DNA of 46,335 nt. It comes from Rhodospirillaceae bacterium (GTDB taxonomy: Bacteria > Pseudomonadota > Alphaproteobacteria > GCA-2731375). This document shows, piece after piece, positions 11,016-19,090 of this stretch. The notes beneath the pieces are model-generated. The model had not been told where the DNA came from and did not search any database. It saw nothing but the letters and a program-made list of their open reading frames with translations. The first letter of the stretch is position 1; every line of letters starts with the position of its first letter. The DNA lies in the NCBI GenBank assembly GCA_018667855.1, contig JABIRL010000015.1:1-46335 (forward strand), written 5' to 3'. The position numbers and the translations under genes were made by a program.

Positions 11016-12598
11016 GCACCAGCGAGGTTTTCGTCATCGCAATGTTTTTCGGCGTCTGCGGATTTCTGATGATCGGCTTCCCCGTGGCCTTTTCCTTGGC
11101 CGGCACCGCCTTGATTTTCGCCGGCGTCAGCTATGCGTTCGGCGTCTTTGATCTGGCTTTCATGGGCATTCTGCCGAACCGCGTTTACGGCAATGCGATG
11201 ACCAGTGAAATTCTGATCGCCGTACCCTTGTTCGTCTTCATGGGAGTTATGCTCGAACGATCGAAGGTGGCCGAGGAACTGCTCGATACCATGGCCATGC
11301 TGTTCGGTTCCCTGCGCGGCGGCCTCGGCATATCGGTCTGTGTGGTGGGTGCCCTGCTGGCTGCCTCCACCGGGATCGTGGGCGCCACGGTGGTCACCAT
11401 GGGGCTGTTGGCGCTGCCTACCATGTTGCGCCGGGGCTATGATCCGTCGCTAGCCTGTGGGTCGATTTGCGCCTCGGGCACATTGGGTCAGATTATACCG
11501 CCCTCGCTGGTACTCGTGGTGCTGGGCGATCAAATCTCCAACGCTTATCAAGAAGCCCAGCGCCAGCTGGGCAATTTCGCGCCCGATCCGGTATCCGTGG
11601 GTGATCTGTTCGCCGGCGCTTTAATCCCAGGCTTGATGTTGGTCGGCCTCTATATCCTTTACCATATTTTCATCGCCATTGTGCGGCCGGAGACATCGCC
11701 GCCGATCCCCCGCGATGAGCTCATGGAAGGGCGGACCAACCAAGAACTCTTCATCAAGGTGTCTCATGCCTTGGTCGCGCCCATGGTGCTTATCATTTCA
11801 GTGCTCGGATCTATCCTTGCCGGCATCGCGACCCCGACGGAGGCGGCATCGGTCGGCGCTATTGGCGCCACTTTGCTGGGTGGTCTTAGGCTTGATCCGG
11901 ATAAACCCATGCCGATTTACGCCGCGACCGTGGGTCTGGTCGTTGTTCTTATTCTCACCGGGTTCATGGATCTGCGGGTCGCGCGCGATAATATCCCAAC
12001 CGGCGATATGATCGGTATCATCATTGCCGTGATCTGCTGCACCGCCCTGGTCTGGGGCATCGCCGTCAGCCTTGGACGGGTCTACGGCACCGGGGGACTG
12101 CATGAAGTCATGCGCCAGACGACACGGGTCAGCGCCATGGTCTTTGGTATCGTCATCGGCGCCCAGTTGTTTTCCGGGGTGTTCCGGGGCTTGGGCGGTG
12201 ACGATCTGGTACATGATTTCCTGACCTCGTTGCCGGGCGGCACCTTCGGCGCCATGGTCGTGGTCATGGCGATCATGTTCGTTCTGGGCTTTTTCCTAGA
12301 CTTCATCGAAATCAGTTTTGTCGTGGTGCCCATCGTTGCGCCGATCCTGTTGTTGATGGATCTGAACCCGGTTTGGCTCGGCATCATGATCGCGATAAAT
12401 CTGCAGACCTCGTTCCTGACACCGCCATTCGGCTTCGCACTGTTCTATTTGCGGGGCGTTGCGCCCCCGTCGGTCAGCACGTTGCAGATTTACAAGGGAG
12501 TTATACCCTTCGTCACCATTCAAGTGGTGGCGCTGCTCATCGTGGCGATGTTCCCGGACTTGACCACGTGGCTTCCGAAAATAATATTTGGTCCCTGA
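11012..12598 (+). CDS. dctM: TRAP transporter large permease DctM (long form)
   Basis: This 528-residue polytopic membrane protein is the Na+/H+-coupled translocation subunit. Conserved blocks are GFPVAFSLAGTALIFAG, IAVPLFVFMGVMLERS, ASTGIVGATVVTMGLLALP, SGTLGQIIPPSLVLVVLGDQ and, at the C-terminus, LQTSFLTPPFGFALFYLRG. Typical DctM proteins have about 430 residues. Here roughly 100 extra residues, with two or three added hydrophobic spans, lie in the middle (about residues 295-375, from LRLDPDKPMPIYAA on). This extension is known in the mannitol/chloroaromatic (FcbT3) class and agrees with the class of the DctP. Confidence 0.93.
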   Translation: MSTSEVFVIAMFFGVCGFLMIGFPVAFSLAGTALIFAGVSYAFGVFDLAFMGILPNRVYGNAMTSEILIAVPLFVFMGVMLERSKVAEELLDTMAMLFGSLRGGLGISVCVVGALLAASTGIVGATVVTMGLLALPTMLRRGYDPSLACGSICASGTLGQIIPPSLVLVVLGDQISNAYQEAQRQLGNFAPDPVSVGDLFAGALIPGLMLVGLYILYHIFIAIVRPETSPPIPRDELMEGRTNQELFIKVSHALVAPMVLIISVLGSILAGIATPTEAASVGAIGATLLGGLRLDPDKPMPIYAATVGLVVVLILTGFMDLRVARDNIPTGDMIGIIIAVICCTALVWGIAVSLGRVYGTGGLHEVMRQTTRVSAMVFGIVIGAQLFSGVFRGLGGDDLVHDFLTSLPGGTFGAMVVVMAIMFVLGFFLDFIEISFVVVPIVAPILLLMDLNPVWLGIMIAINLQTSFLTPPFGFALFYLRGVAPPSVSTLQIYKGVIPFVTIQVVALLIVAMFPDLTTWLPKIIFGP

Positions 12599-12615
12599 TT
12601 AGGAACGAGGTCGTC

Positions 12616-13641
12616 ATGATCACAACCACGGTTGCAGGCAGTCTTCCGAAACCGGCCTGGCTGGCGGAGCCGGAGGTGCTGTGGGCACCATGGCGCCTGA
12701 AAGGGGATGACCTGATTGAAGGGCAGCAGGACGCGGCCCTGGCCTGGATCAAGATCCAGGAAGACGCGGGTATCGATATCGTCAGTGATGGGGAACAATT
12801 CCGGAAGCATTTCGTGCACGGATTTCTGGAACAGATCGAAGGCATCGATTGGCAGCGCATGACCACCATGGGCATTCGCGACAACCGCTATGACGCCCAG
12901 GTTCCAACCGTGACCGCGGCCATAAAACGCACCGGGTCGGTCCATGGCGACGGCGCTAAATTTTGCTGCGAACGCAGCAACGGCCAATTCAAATTCACCC
13001 TGCCCGGGCCGATGACAATTTGCGACACCATCGCCGATGCCCATTATGGCGGCCGTCCGGAAATGGCCATGGCCTTTGCTGAAGTGCTTAACCAGGAGGC
13101 GCGGGAGTTGGAAGCGTTAGGCGTCGATGTCATCCAGTTCGATGAACCGGCCTTCAATGCCTTCATGGATCAGGTGCCGACCTGGGGTGTGGAGGCCTTG
13201 CACCGGGCTATTGAGGGGCTGACCTGCAAGACGGCCGTGCATATATGTTACGGCTACGGCATCAAGGCGAATATTGATTGGAAACATGGTCTGGGCGAGG
13301 AATGGCGTCAATACGAGGAATTCTTCCCCGCCCTCAATGACAGCCAAATCGATCAGGTCTCGTTGGAATGCGCCAATTCACGGGTGCCGCTATCGGTGCT
13401 GGGCCTGTTACGGGACAAGGAGGTGCTGGTCGGCGCCATCGATGTGGCCACCAACACCATCGAAACCCCGGAACAGGTCGCCGAGACCTTGCGTGCGGCG
13501 CTAGAGTTTGTCGATCCCGAACGCCTGATCGCCTGCACCAATTGCGGCATGGCGCCACTGTCCCGAAAGGTGGCGGAAGGCAAGCTCAAGGCATTGGGTG
13601 CGGGTGCTGCCTTGCTGCGGGATGAACTGGGCGCCAATTGA
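12616..13641 (+). CDS. MetE C-terminal-domain-like zinc methyltransferase (cobalamin-independent methionine synthase family)
   Basis: A 341-residue stand-alone protein equal to the C-terminal half of MetE. Known MetE zinc ligands are His, Cys, Glu and Cys. Here I see HICYGYG (His and Cys), SLECAN (Glu) and CTNCGM (Cys), in that order, so the thiol-activating zinc site looks intact. The start MITTTVAGSLPKPAWL and DIVSDGEQFRKHFV are typical of the family. The folate-binding N-terminal half is absent. It begins 17 nt after dctM and is probably co-transcribed with the TRAP genes. It may transfer a methyl group from the imported compound or from a partner protein to a thiol. The true methyl donor is unknown. 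Confidence 0.85.
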   Translation: MITTTVAGSLPKPAWLAEPEVLWAPWRLKGDDLIEGQQDAALAWIKIQEDAGIDIVSDGEQFRKHFVHGFLEQIEGIDWQRMTTMGIRDNRYDAQVPTVTAAIKRTGSVHGDGAKFCCERSNGQFKFTLPGPMTICDTIADAHYGGRPEMAMAFAEVLNQEARELEALGVDVIQFDEPAFNAFMDQVPTWGVEALHRAIEGLTCKTAVHICYGYGIKANIDWKHGLGEEWRQYEEFFPALNDSQIDQVSLECANSRVPLSVLGLLRDKEVLVGAIDVATNTIETPEQVAETLRAALEFVDPERLIACTNCGMAPLSRKVAEGKLKALGAGAALLRDELGAN

Positions 13642-13650
13642 CCGTCATGC

Positions 13651-14082
13651 TTATTCGTAAATCTGGCCGTCGAATGTCTTTTTCGTGACGCCTTCGTCCT
13701 CGGGGTTGAAGCCCAGTTCGATCTGCACGCCGTTGGGGTCGTTGAAAAAAACCTGGATCACCCTGCCGCCGCCCGCCAGCCGTTTGTGGTATTTGATGCC
13801 GTGTTTTTCCAGCACCGCAAGCTGTTCCGCCAGGCCCGAACCCCACATGGCGAAGTGATCCAGCCCCTTGCCCATGCCGTCCGGATTGGTTCGCGGCGGG
13901 CTGTCGGGCTGCAGCGGTGAAATATGGATGATCGGCATGTCGCCGGCGTACATCCAATAGCCCGGTACCGGAAACGGCGGGCGAAAGCCGTTCTCCAGAC
14001 CCAATACCTCGGCGTAGAAATCACGTGTTTCCTCAAGCGAGGTGGCGCGGATATTGATGTGGTTCAAATGATATCTCGACAT
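13651..14082 (-). CDS. VOC-superfamily (glyoxalase/dioxygenase fold) protein
   Basis: A 143-residue metal-site protein with the VOC pattern: first strand YHLNHINIRATSLEETRDFY, then the middle FPVPGYWMYAGDMPIIHISP and, later, HFAMWGSGLAEQ. The end VQIELGFNPED has the last ligand Glu. VOC enzymes include glyoxalase I, fosfomycin-type thiol transferases and extradiol dioxygenases. The reaction is not identifiable here. The ATG at 14082 was chosen because the family begins right there. It is convergent with the MetE-like gene 9 nt away. Confidence 0.8.
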   Translation of the reverse strand: MSRYHLNHINIRATSLEETRDFYAEVLGLENGFRPPFPVPGYWMYAGDMPIIHISPLQPDSPPRTNPDGMGKGLDHFAMWGSGLAEQLAVLEKHGIKYHKRLAGGGRVIQVFFNDPNGVQIELGFNPEDEGVTKKTFDGQIYE

Positions 14083-14431
14083 GATGTTTTCTCCCGCGAA
14101 TGGCGCCGTCGTTGGGCGCCTGTTTCGTGATAGTCCCACATTTAAGCGCCGATGCCGACAACGTTAAGTCACCCGGCAAGCGCTATTGGCGAAAATCATA
14201 TGCTCAACTGTTTGACGCGTCTGTTATCATATCAGCGAAGATATAAAGGATATCGGCGCAAAGTTATCACCGCCCGTGAGGCATGGCTAAAGCGCCCCCG
14301 GCCTAAGATCTAACATACGAAGGCGACGGGGAATGCCGCATCGGGGCGGTGCCGGGTAGCGCTCGATCTCCACTAATCGGAAGGGCAAGCGAACGCGGGC
14401 TCCCGCTTGAATGCTGGTCGGAGATGACAAC
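14083..14431. promoter_or_regulatory. Intergenic leader upstream of the TPR-CHAT gene
   Basis: About 350 bp lie between the VOC gene start and the TPR-CHAT gene, and must hold promoters for both. I see a TTGACG at 14212-14217 and an AT-rich run at 14241-14253 (ATATAAAGGATAT), but the spacing between them is 24 nt, too long for an ordinary sigma-70 promoter. No coding frame with believable composition is present. Confidence 0.4.
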
Positions 14432-17400
14432 GTGAAGCGCCTATTTCTTACCCTGCTGCTAGTTTGGCCGCTGGTTGTATTCGCGCCATTGGCCGCCGCG
14501 CAGTCGCCGGGATTAATGGCGGCCTATCGGCAATACGAAGCTCTGACATCCAAGGGCAAGTACGCCGAGGCTGTACAATTTGCGCGAAATGCGTTGGAAT
14601 TGGGCAAGAATGAACTTGGTCCCACGCACCAGACCTATGCTGTGCTCCTTAACAATCTGGCGGATCTATATGGGGTTCTGGGCCGCTACGACGAGGCTGT
14701 GCCGCTCTATGGGCGTTCGCTGGCGATCCTCGAAAAAGCCTTGGGCCCGGAACATACCTCCATCGCCAGATTGCTCAATAATTTGGCGAAACTGCATTAC
14801 CGGCAAAGTCGCTTTAGGGAAGCGGAACCGCTTTACAAACGGTCCCTGGCGATCCGGGAGAAAGCCTACGGCTCAGACCATTCCGACGTCGCCCGGTCGC
14901 TCAACAACCTGGCGGCACTGTACCTGGCTCAGGGCCGCTATGGTATTGCCGAGCCGCTCTACCGACGTTCTCTGGCGATCTATAAGAAAGTCCATGGCCC
15001 CGACCACACCTTCGTCGCAGCATCGTTGAACAATCTGGCGGAGCTCTACCGGGTCCAAGGCCGCTATGGTGAGGCGGAGCCCCTATATGAGCGAGCCTTG
15101 GCGATGCGGGAGAAAAGTCTCGGTCCTAGCCATCCCAAGGTTGCCGCGTTGCTCGGAAATCTGGCGGTGCTCTACTACAACCAAGGCCGCTATGGCGAGG
15201 CCGGGCCGCTCTACAGGCGCGCGCTGGCAATATACGAGAAAACCAACGGTCCCCACCATGCCGCCGTGGCCGCCGTGCTCAACAATCTGGCAGAATTGTA
15301 CCGGGCCCAAGGCCGCTCGGAGAGGTTGGAGCCGATTTACAAACGATCCTTGGCAATAAATGAGAAAGCCCTCGGCCCCGAACATACCTCTGTCGGCACG
15401 TTACTCAACAACCTGGCGGCCCTGTATCGTTCCCAAGGCCGTTATGACGAGGCAGAACCCATATACAGGCGTTCCCTGGCCATAAAGGAGAAAACCCTTG
15501 GCCCCGGTCATCCTGATGTCGCGACGTCGCTCAACAATCTGGCGGGGTTGTACCGCGCGCAGGGCCGCCACGGCCAGGTAGAACGGCTTTACAAGCGTTC
15601 TTTGGCCATCCAGATGAAGACCCTTGGCCCCGACCACCCCAACGTCGCATGGACGCTCAGCAATCTTGCGGAGCTTTACCGGCTCCAAGGCCGAAACGGC
15701 GAGGCCGAGACCCTTCATAAGCGGGCCCAGGCGATCATCGAGAAAGCCCTTGGCCCTGATCATCCGTCGCTTGCCATCTCTTTCAGCAGCCTTGCGGTGT
15801 TGTACCGGACCCAAGGCCGTTATGCCGAGGCGGAGCCACTCTACAAACGTTCCCTGGCGACTTTGGTGAAAGCCTTCGGCCCCAATAGTTCCGACGTCGC
15901 CACTTCGCTCAATAATCTGGCGGGGTTGTATCTGGCCCAAGGCCGTTACGGCGAGGCGGAGTCGGCTTACGAGCGCTCCCTGGCGATCAGGGAAAAAGTT
16001 CTTGGCCCCGATAATCCCGACGTTGCCACATCGCTCAATAACCTGGCGGTGCTGTACCGGACCCAGGGTAAGACAGCCCAAAGTCTCAGCCGCATTCGCC
16101 GTGCCGTTGACATTCGGCGGGACCGGGCCATCCGTACGGGAGGCGGCAAGGGCAGCGGCCGTCTCAGCGAACAAAAATCCATTCGCTACGTATTCCTCTT
16201 TCATGTGCATGACACCTTGGCGATGTCAAACATCGACATGGAAAATCGCGTCTCTCTTGTTGCCGAAGGCTTTGAATCCGGCCAACTCGCGACGGCCTCG
16301 AGTGCCGGAGCCGCCGTATCGCGCATGGCGGCGCGGTTTGCGGTGGGCGACGATAAGCTGGCGGATCTGATGCGCGCGCGTCAAGACGCGGCGGCGAGAT
16401 GGCGCCAGCTCGACGGGGCGCTGGTCAAAGCCGTGAGCCAGCCGGCCGGCAAACGGGATTTGGGCCGTGAGTCGGCGTTGCGCCGCGCGCTGGCGCGGAA
16501 CGATGACAAAATCATGGAGATCGACGCACGGCTGGAGAAGTCATTTCCGCAGTTCGCCGAACTGACCGCCCCGAAGCCTGTTCCGCTCTTGGAATTGCAA
16601 GGTCTGCTGGCCCGGGACGAAGCGTTGCTGACCTATCTGGTTTGGGATGATCGCAGTTTCGTGTTCGCTGTCCGGCAGGATCGAGTCATGGCTAAAGAAA
16701 TCAAACTCGGGGCGAACGAACTTACCGACGCCGTGACGGCACTTCGCAAGGGGTTGGATCCCGTGGGTGTGGAAACACTGGCCGATATACCGCCCTTCGA
16801 TACCACCAAGGCGTTCGCGCTGTACCGGAAGCTGTTCCAGCCGGTCGAACAGATATTGCAGGGGGCCCGGCATGTCTTCGTGGTGCCGGGCGGAGCACTG
16901 CAGAGCCTGCCGCTGGGCGTGCTGGTGACGGAGGCGTTCAACGGTAAAACTGAAGCGCTCGGAGACTATCGCAAGGTGCCATGGCTAGCCCGGAATTATG
17001 CCATGACCACCCTGCCGTCGGTTTCTTCGCTCAAGGCGTTGCGGACATTTGCCCGTCGGGCCAAGGCTTCGCGTCCGTTCCTTGGCGTCGGTGATCCAAA
17101 ACTGGAGGGGGAGACGGGCTCCAACCGCGGTGTAGCGCTCACATCTCTGTTTACAGCCCGCGGTGTGGCCGATGTCAGCTCGGTTCGCGGCCTGCCGTCC
17201 CTACCTGATTCCTACGACGAGTTGCGATCCATGGCCCGCTCGCTCAACGTCGATGATGCGGCCTTGCTTGTTGGCGGGGCGGCAACGGAAACGGCGCTCA
17301 AGAAAATGAAACTTTCGGAATTCAAGGTGGTCACCTTTGCGACACACGGCCTTGTCGCGGGCGATCTTGGCGGTCTTGCCGAACCGGCGCTGGTCCTGAC

Positions 17401-17800
17401 ACCGCCCAAAGTCGGAAGCGCGCTGGACGATGGGTTGCTCACGGCGGGTGAGGTGGCGCAGCTGAAGCTTGATGCGGACTGGGTCATCCTGTCCGCCTGC
17501 AACACAGCCGCCGGCGACGGCACACCGGGGGCCGAAGGTCTCTCCGGCCTCGCCAAGGCGTTTTTCTATGCCGGCGCCCGCTCGCTGTTGGTATCCCATT
17601 GGCCGGTGGCCTCCGATGCGGCGGTACGGATCACGACGCGGACGCTGAAAGAAATGCAAGTTCCCGGGGTTGGCCGCGCGGAAGCGCACCAGCGGGCAAT
17701 GTTGGCGCTCATCGAAAGCAGTGACAGACCACATTATGCTCACCCGCTGTTCTGGGCTCCCTTTGTCGTGGTCGGAGAGGGCGGACCTACCCAGCCTTAA
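14432..17800 (+). CDS. Exported TPR-repeat protein with C-terminal CHAT (caspase-like) protease domain
   Basis: About 1122 residues. The N-terminus KRLFLTLLLVWPLVVFAPLA, ending AAA-Q, is a signal peptide, so the protein is predicted to be exported. Residues ~62-565 hold 12 kinesin-light-chain-type TPR units of exactly 42 residues with the core SLNNLAxLYxxQGRYxEAE, the last one decayed. A coiled linker follows, then a CHAT domain from about residue 720 to the end. The clan CD dyad appears intact: His972 in FATHGL and Cys1023 in ILSACNTAAGDG. The GTG at 14432 has GGAG 8 nt upstream and gives a clean signal peptide. An in-frame ATG at 14411 would add seven residues. CHAT proteins cleave targets sensed through their TPR arms. 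The target here is unknown. No cas genes are nearby. Confidence 0.9.
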   Translation: MKRLFLTLLLVWPLVVFAPLAAAQSPGLMAAYRQYEALTSKGKYAEAVQFARNALELGKNELGPTHQTYAVLLNNLADLYGVLGRYDEAVPLYGRSLAILEKALGPEHTSIARLLNNLAKLHYRQSRFREAEPLYKRSLAIREKAYGSDHSDVARSLNNLAALYLAQGRYGIAEPLYRRSLAIYKKVHGPDHTFVAASLNNLAELYRVQGRYGEAEPLYERALAMREKSLGPSHPKVAALLGNLAVLYYNQGRYGEAGPLYRRALAIYEKTNGPHHAAVAAVLNNLAELYRAQGRSERLEPIYKRSLAINEKALGPEHTSVGTLLNNLAALYRSQGRYDEAEPIYRRSLAIKEKTLGPGHPDVATSLNNLAGLYRAQGRHGQVERLYKRSLAIQMKTLGPDHPNVAWTLSNLAELYRLQGRNGEAETLHKRAQAIIEKALGPDHPSLAISFSSLAVLYRTQGRYAEAEPLYKRSLATLVKAFGPNSSDVATSLNNLAGLYLAQGRYGEAESAYERSLAIREKVLGPDNPDVATSLNNLAVLYRTQGKTAQSLSRIRRAVDIRRDRAIRTGGGKGSGRLSEQKSIRYVFLFHVHDTLAMSNIDMENRVSLVAEGFESGQLATASSAGAAVSRMAARFAVGDDKLADLMRARQDAAARWRQLDGALVKAVSQPAGKRDLGRESALRRALARNDDKIMEIDARLEKSFPQFAELTAPKPVPLLELQGLLARDEALLTYLVWDDRSFVFAVRQDRVMAKEIKLGANELTDAVTALRKGLDPVGVETLADIPPFDTTKAFALYRKLFQPVEQILQGARHVFVVPGGALQSLPLGVLVTEAFNGKTEALGDYRKVPWLARNYAMTTLPSVSSLKALRTFARRAKASRPFLGVGDPKLEGETGSNRGVALTSLFTARGVADVSSVRGLPSLPDSYDELRSMARSLNVDDAALLVGGAATETALKKMKLSEFKVVTFATHGLVAGDLGGLAEPALVLTPPKVGSALDDGLLTAGEVAQLKLDADWVILSACNTAAGDGTPGAEGLSGLAKAFFYAGARSLLVSHWPVASDAAVRITTRTLKEMQVPGVGRAEAHQRAMLALIESSDRPHYAHPLFWAPFVVVGEGGPTQP
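14615..16126 (+). repeat. Coding tandem array: 12 units of 126 bp encoding TPRs
   Basis: Twelve consecutive 126-bp units, each encoding 42 residues that begin near LGP(D/E)HP and end near SLAIxEK. Units diverge clearly in DNA (silent changes and replacements), so this is an old array kept by selection, not a fresh expansion. It carries almost no length variation. Confidence 0.85.
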
Positions 17801-17828
17801 TACCACCTTGCAATATAGCCGGTTCGGT

Positions 17829-18356
17829 TCAGCGCTTGGCGCCGCAGCGCAGGCGACGGAATAACCATTGCAGACACAGGATGAGGCCGGCCGCCGGCGG
17901 TACGACGACAAAGTATATGATAATGGTGGTGGGGCCATGATAAGTGACCAGAGTGGCTGTTCCACCGACGAACGCCGTGATCGCCAACAACACCCCGCCG
18001 AACAGGAAGCGATTGTCATATCGATGGATCGGGCCGGAGGATGGATCATCCAACTTGAGTTGGCGCCGCCACATGACCACGCACAACGCAAAGAAACCCA
18101 AGGCGAGCAAAATTGCCATGACGGCAACGACGGTGATCGCCCCCTCAATTCCCTCCTCGTAGCCGATAATGGCGACAAAACCGATGAGAACCACGGCGCC
18201 TGATATAATTTGCTTGCGGACCACCTTTCTGTCGCCCGCCTCATACGCCGCCATGATTTGCCGGTGATTTCGTTGCTGTTGGCGAAACGCAAAAAACATC
18301 ACGGCCGCGAATATCGCCAAGACGGCGGCAGCCACGATGATCGTTTCAATCGTCAT
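17829..18356 (-). CDS. Unrecognised five-helix membrane protein, convergent with the TPR-CHAT gene
   Basis: A 175-residue protein that I do not recognise. Hydrophobic spans appear at about residues 4-25, 50-67, 73-96, 118-139 and 145-165. Between spans 1 and 2 lies a basic cytoplasmic-type stretch RQQQRNHRQIMAAYEAGDRK. The loop after span 3 reads RRQLKLDDPSSGPIHRYDN, and the tail RRLRCGAKR is basic. The ATG at 18356 has GGGGA 6 nt before it, while an upstream in-frame start at 18431 has no ribosome site. It faces the TPR-CHAT gene tail to tail with a 28-nt gap. Its role is unknown. A partner or target of the exported CHAT protein is only a guess from position. Confidence 0.7.
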   Translation of the reverse strand: MTIETIIVAAAVLAIFAAVMFFAFRQQQRNHRQIMAAYEAGDRKVVRKQIISGAVVLIGFVAIIGYEEGIEGAITVVAVMAILLALGFFALCVVMWRRQLKLDDPSSGPIHRYDNRFLFGGVLLAITAFVGGTATLVTYHGPTTIIIYFVVVPPAAGLILCLQWLFRRLRCGAKR

Positions 18357-18410
18357 CAAGATCCCCAATTTAGACCAATGCCGAAGTTTGTCCGCACCGT
18401 CGCCCGGACA

Positions 18411-18429
18411 GAACAGTTTCAGACTGTTC
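18411..18429. promoter_or_regulatory. Inverted repeat GAACAGT-N5-ACTGTTC upstream of the membrane-protein gene
   Basis: A 7-bp perfect inverted repeat with a 5-bp spacer lies 55 nt before the membrane-protein start on the minus strand, where a repressor or activator site would sit. A second, 10-bp palindrome TGAACGTTCA is at 18444-18453. Both share GAAC/GTTC arms. No regulator is assigned. Confidence 0.4.
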
Positions 18430-18540
18430 ATGACGGACTATGTTGAACGTTCATCACCCGCGCACGAGCAGACGCCGCAGAGGACGGCGCAATGACAGTG
18501 TATTCAATCCGGCCGGCTTCGCGAAAGGTTTACGTCGACC

Positions 18541-18564
18541 ACATGTACGATCTCCCATACATGT
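18541..18564. promoter_or_regulatory. Inverted repeat ACATGTA-N10-TACATGT
   Basis: Two perfect 7-bp arms (18541-18547 and 18558-18564) are separated by 10 bp, giving 17 bp between arm starts, somewhat more than one and a half helical turns. The site lies between the small-ORF terminator and the membrane-protein gene. It may be an operator for the latter. No binding protein can be named. Confidence 0.35.
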
Positions 18565-18603
18565 CTCCACGGTTCTGCCCGATAAATGCCTTTTGAAAAG
18601 TTA

Positions 18604-18636
18604 CACCCGGAACCCTGAAATATAGGGTTCCGGGTG
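18604..18636 (-). terminator. Strong hairpin terminator for the small minus-strand ORF
   Basis: CACCCGGAACCCT (18604-18616) and AGGGTTCCGGGTG (18624-18636) form a perfect 13-bp stem with a 7-nt loop. On the minus strand it is followed by TAACTTTTC, a short U-rich run. The plus strand has no T-run after it. It lies 48 nt past the stop of the small ORF at 18685, so it points to real transcription of that ORF or of the whole kinase-regulator-ORF unit. Confidence 0.65.
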
Positions 18637-18684
18637 CGATCGGGCGGGAAAACAGGAGAGAAATCCCGCCCCAGGTCTTCAGGT

Positions 18685-18837
18685 TTATGCAATATCATCG
18701 CCCTCCCATGGATCTCCGCCGCCACTAACGACGACTGTTTGCCCTGCGTTTAGGTCAGCAAAGACGTCTTGATTGGCGTCTGCGAAAATTGTGCTGCCGT
18801 CGTTTAAAAAGTTTCCTTCGCCATAACATTCTTCCAC
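18685..18837 (-). CDS. Small acidic ORF (50 residues), unrecognised
   Basis: The frame from GTG 18837 to TAA 18685 gives 50 residues with many Asp/Glu, no Lys and no Arg. It contains the stretch STIFADANQDVFADLNAGQT and ends SGGGDPWEGDDIA. The same frame stays open 11 codons further upstream but has an in-frame TAG at 18871-18873 and no ATG. GTG is therefore the only usual start, and it lacks a clear ribosome site. The composition is protein-like and a strong terminator follows. It could be a genuine small protein, perhaps with a type I secretion-like acidic C-terminus, or the remnant of a longer gene. I assign no function. Confidence 0.4.
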   Translation of the reverse strand: MEECYGEGNFLNDGSTIFADANQDVFADLNAGQTVVVSGGGDPWEGDDIA

Positions 18838-18914
18838 TTGGTTTTGTTCGTGCCCGGTATTGGGCTTCGTCTAATTAACTGGAGACTGTTATATCGAGCC
18901 GCGAAGCACGAGAG

Positions 18915-18960
18915 GTTTCACAGATGTTACAGCATCAAAATACTTGTAACCATTTGAAAC
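18915..18960. promoter_or_regulatory. Nested 46-bp repeat: candidate OmpR-family operator
   Basis: GTTTCA (18915-18920) and GTTACA (18926-18931) are direct half-sites starting 11 bp apart. The opposite strand repeats the pair: TGTAAC (18945-18950) and TGAAAC (18955-18960), which start 10 bp apart. The two pairs are nearly concentric around 18938. OmpR/PhoB-type regulators bind tandem half-sites about 11 bp apart, and a gene for such a regulator ends 130 bp away. A weak -10-like box (TATAAC on the minus strand, 18888-18893) lies between the site and the small ORF. Confidence 0.5.
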
Positions 18961-19090
18961 AATGGAGAAATTTTTCGAAAAAACTTTGCCGCGTTGAAAT
19001 TGCGGATAAATTCGGCATGGGCCGAAATGAATTTCAGACAAAACTTAGGCGTTCAGGTTCGCGATGAATCGCAAAATGGGGGTTCGCGTC

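Noticed and set aside
14615-16126. The regular 126-bp repeats could look like a CRISPR or satellite array.
   Set aside because: They keep one open frame and encode 42-residue TPR units. There are no short repeats with unique spacers.
14432-17800. TPR-CHAT as the protease of a type III-E CRISPR (Craspase) system.
   Set aside because: No cas genes or CRISPR array in the window, and the protein has a signal peptide, which does not fit a cytosolic effector complex.
17201-18292. A minus-strand open frame of about 360 codons across the CHAT end and membrane-protein gene.
   Set aside because: Antisense to the CHAT catalytic region and overlapping the membrane-protein frame. No domain visible.
18411-18453. 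GAAC/GTTC arms as an alphaproteobacterial LexA (SOS) box.
   Set aside because: The SOS box is a direct GTTC-N7-GTTC repeat. Here the arms are inverted and spacing does not fit.
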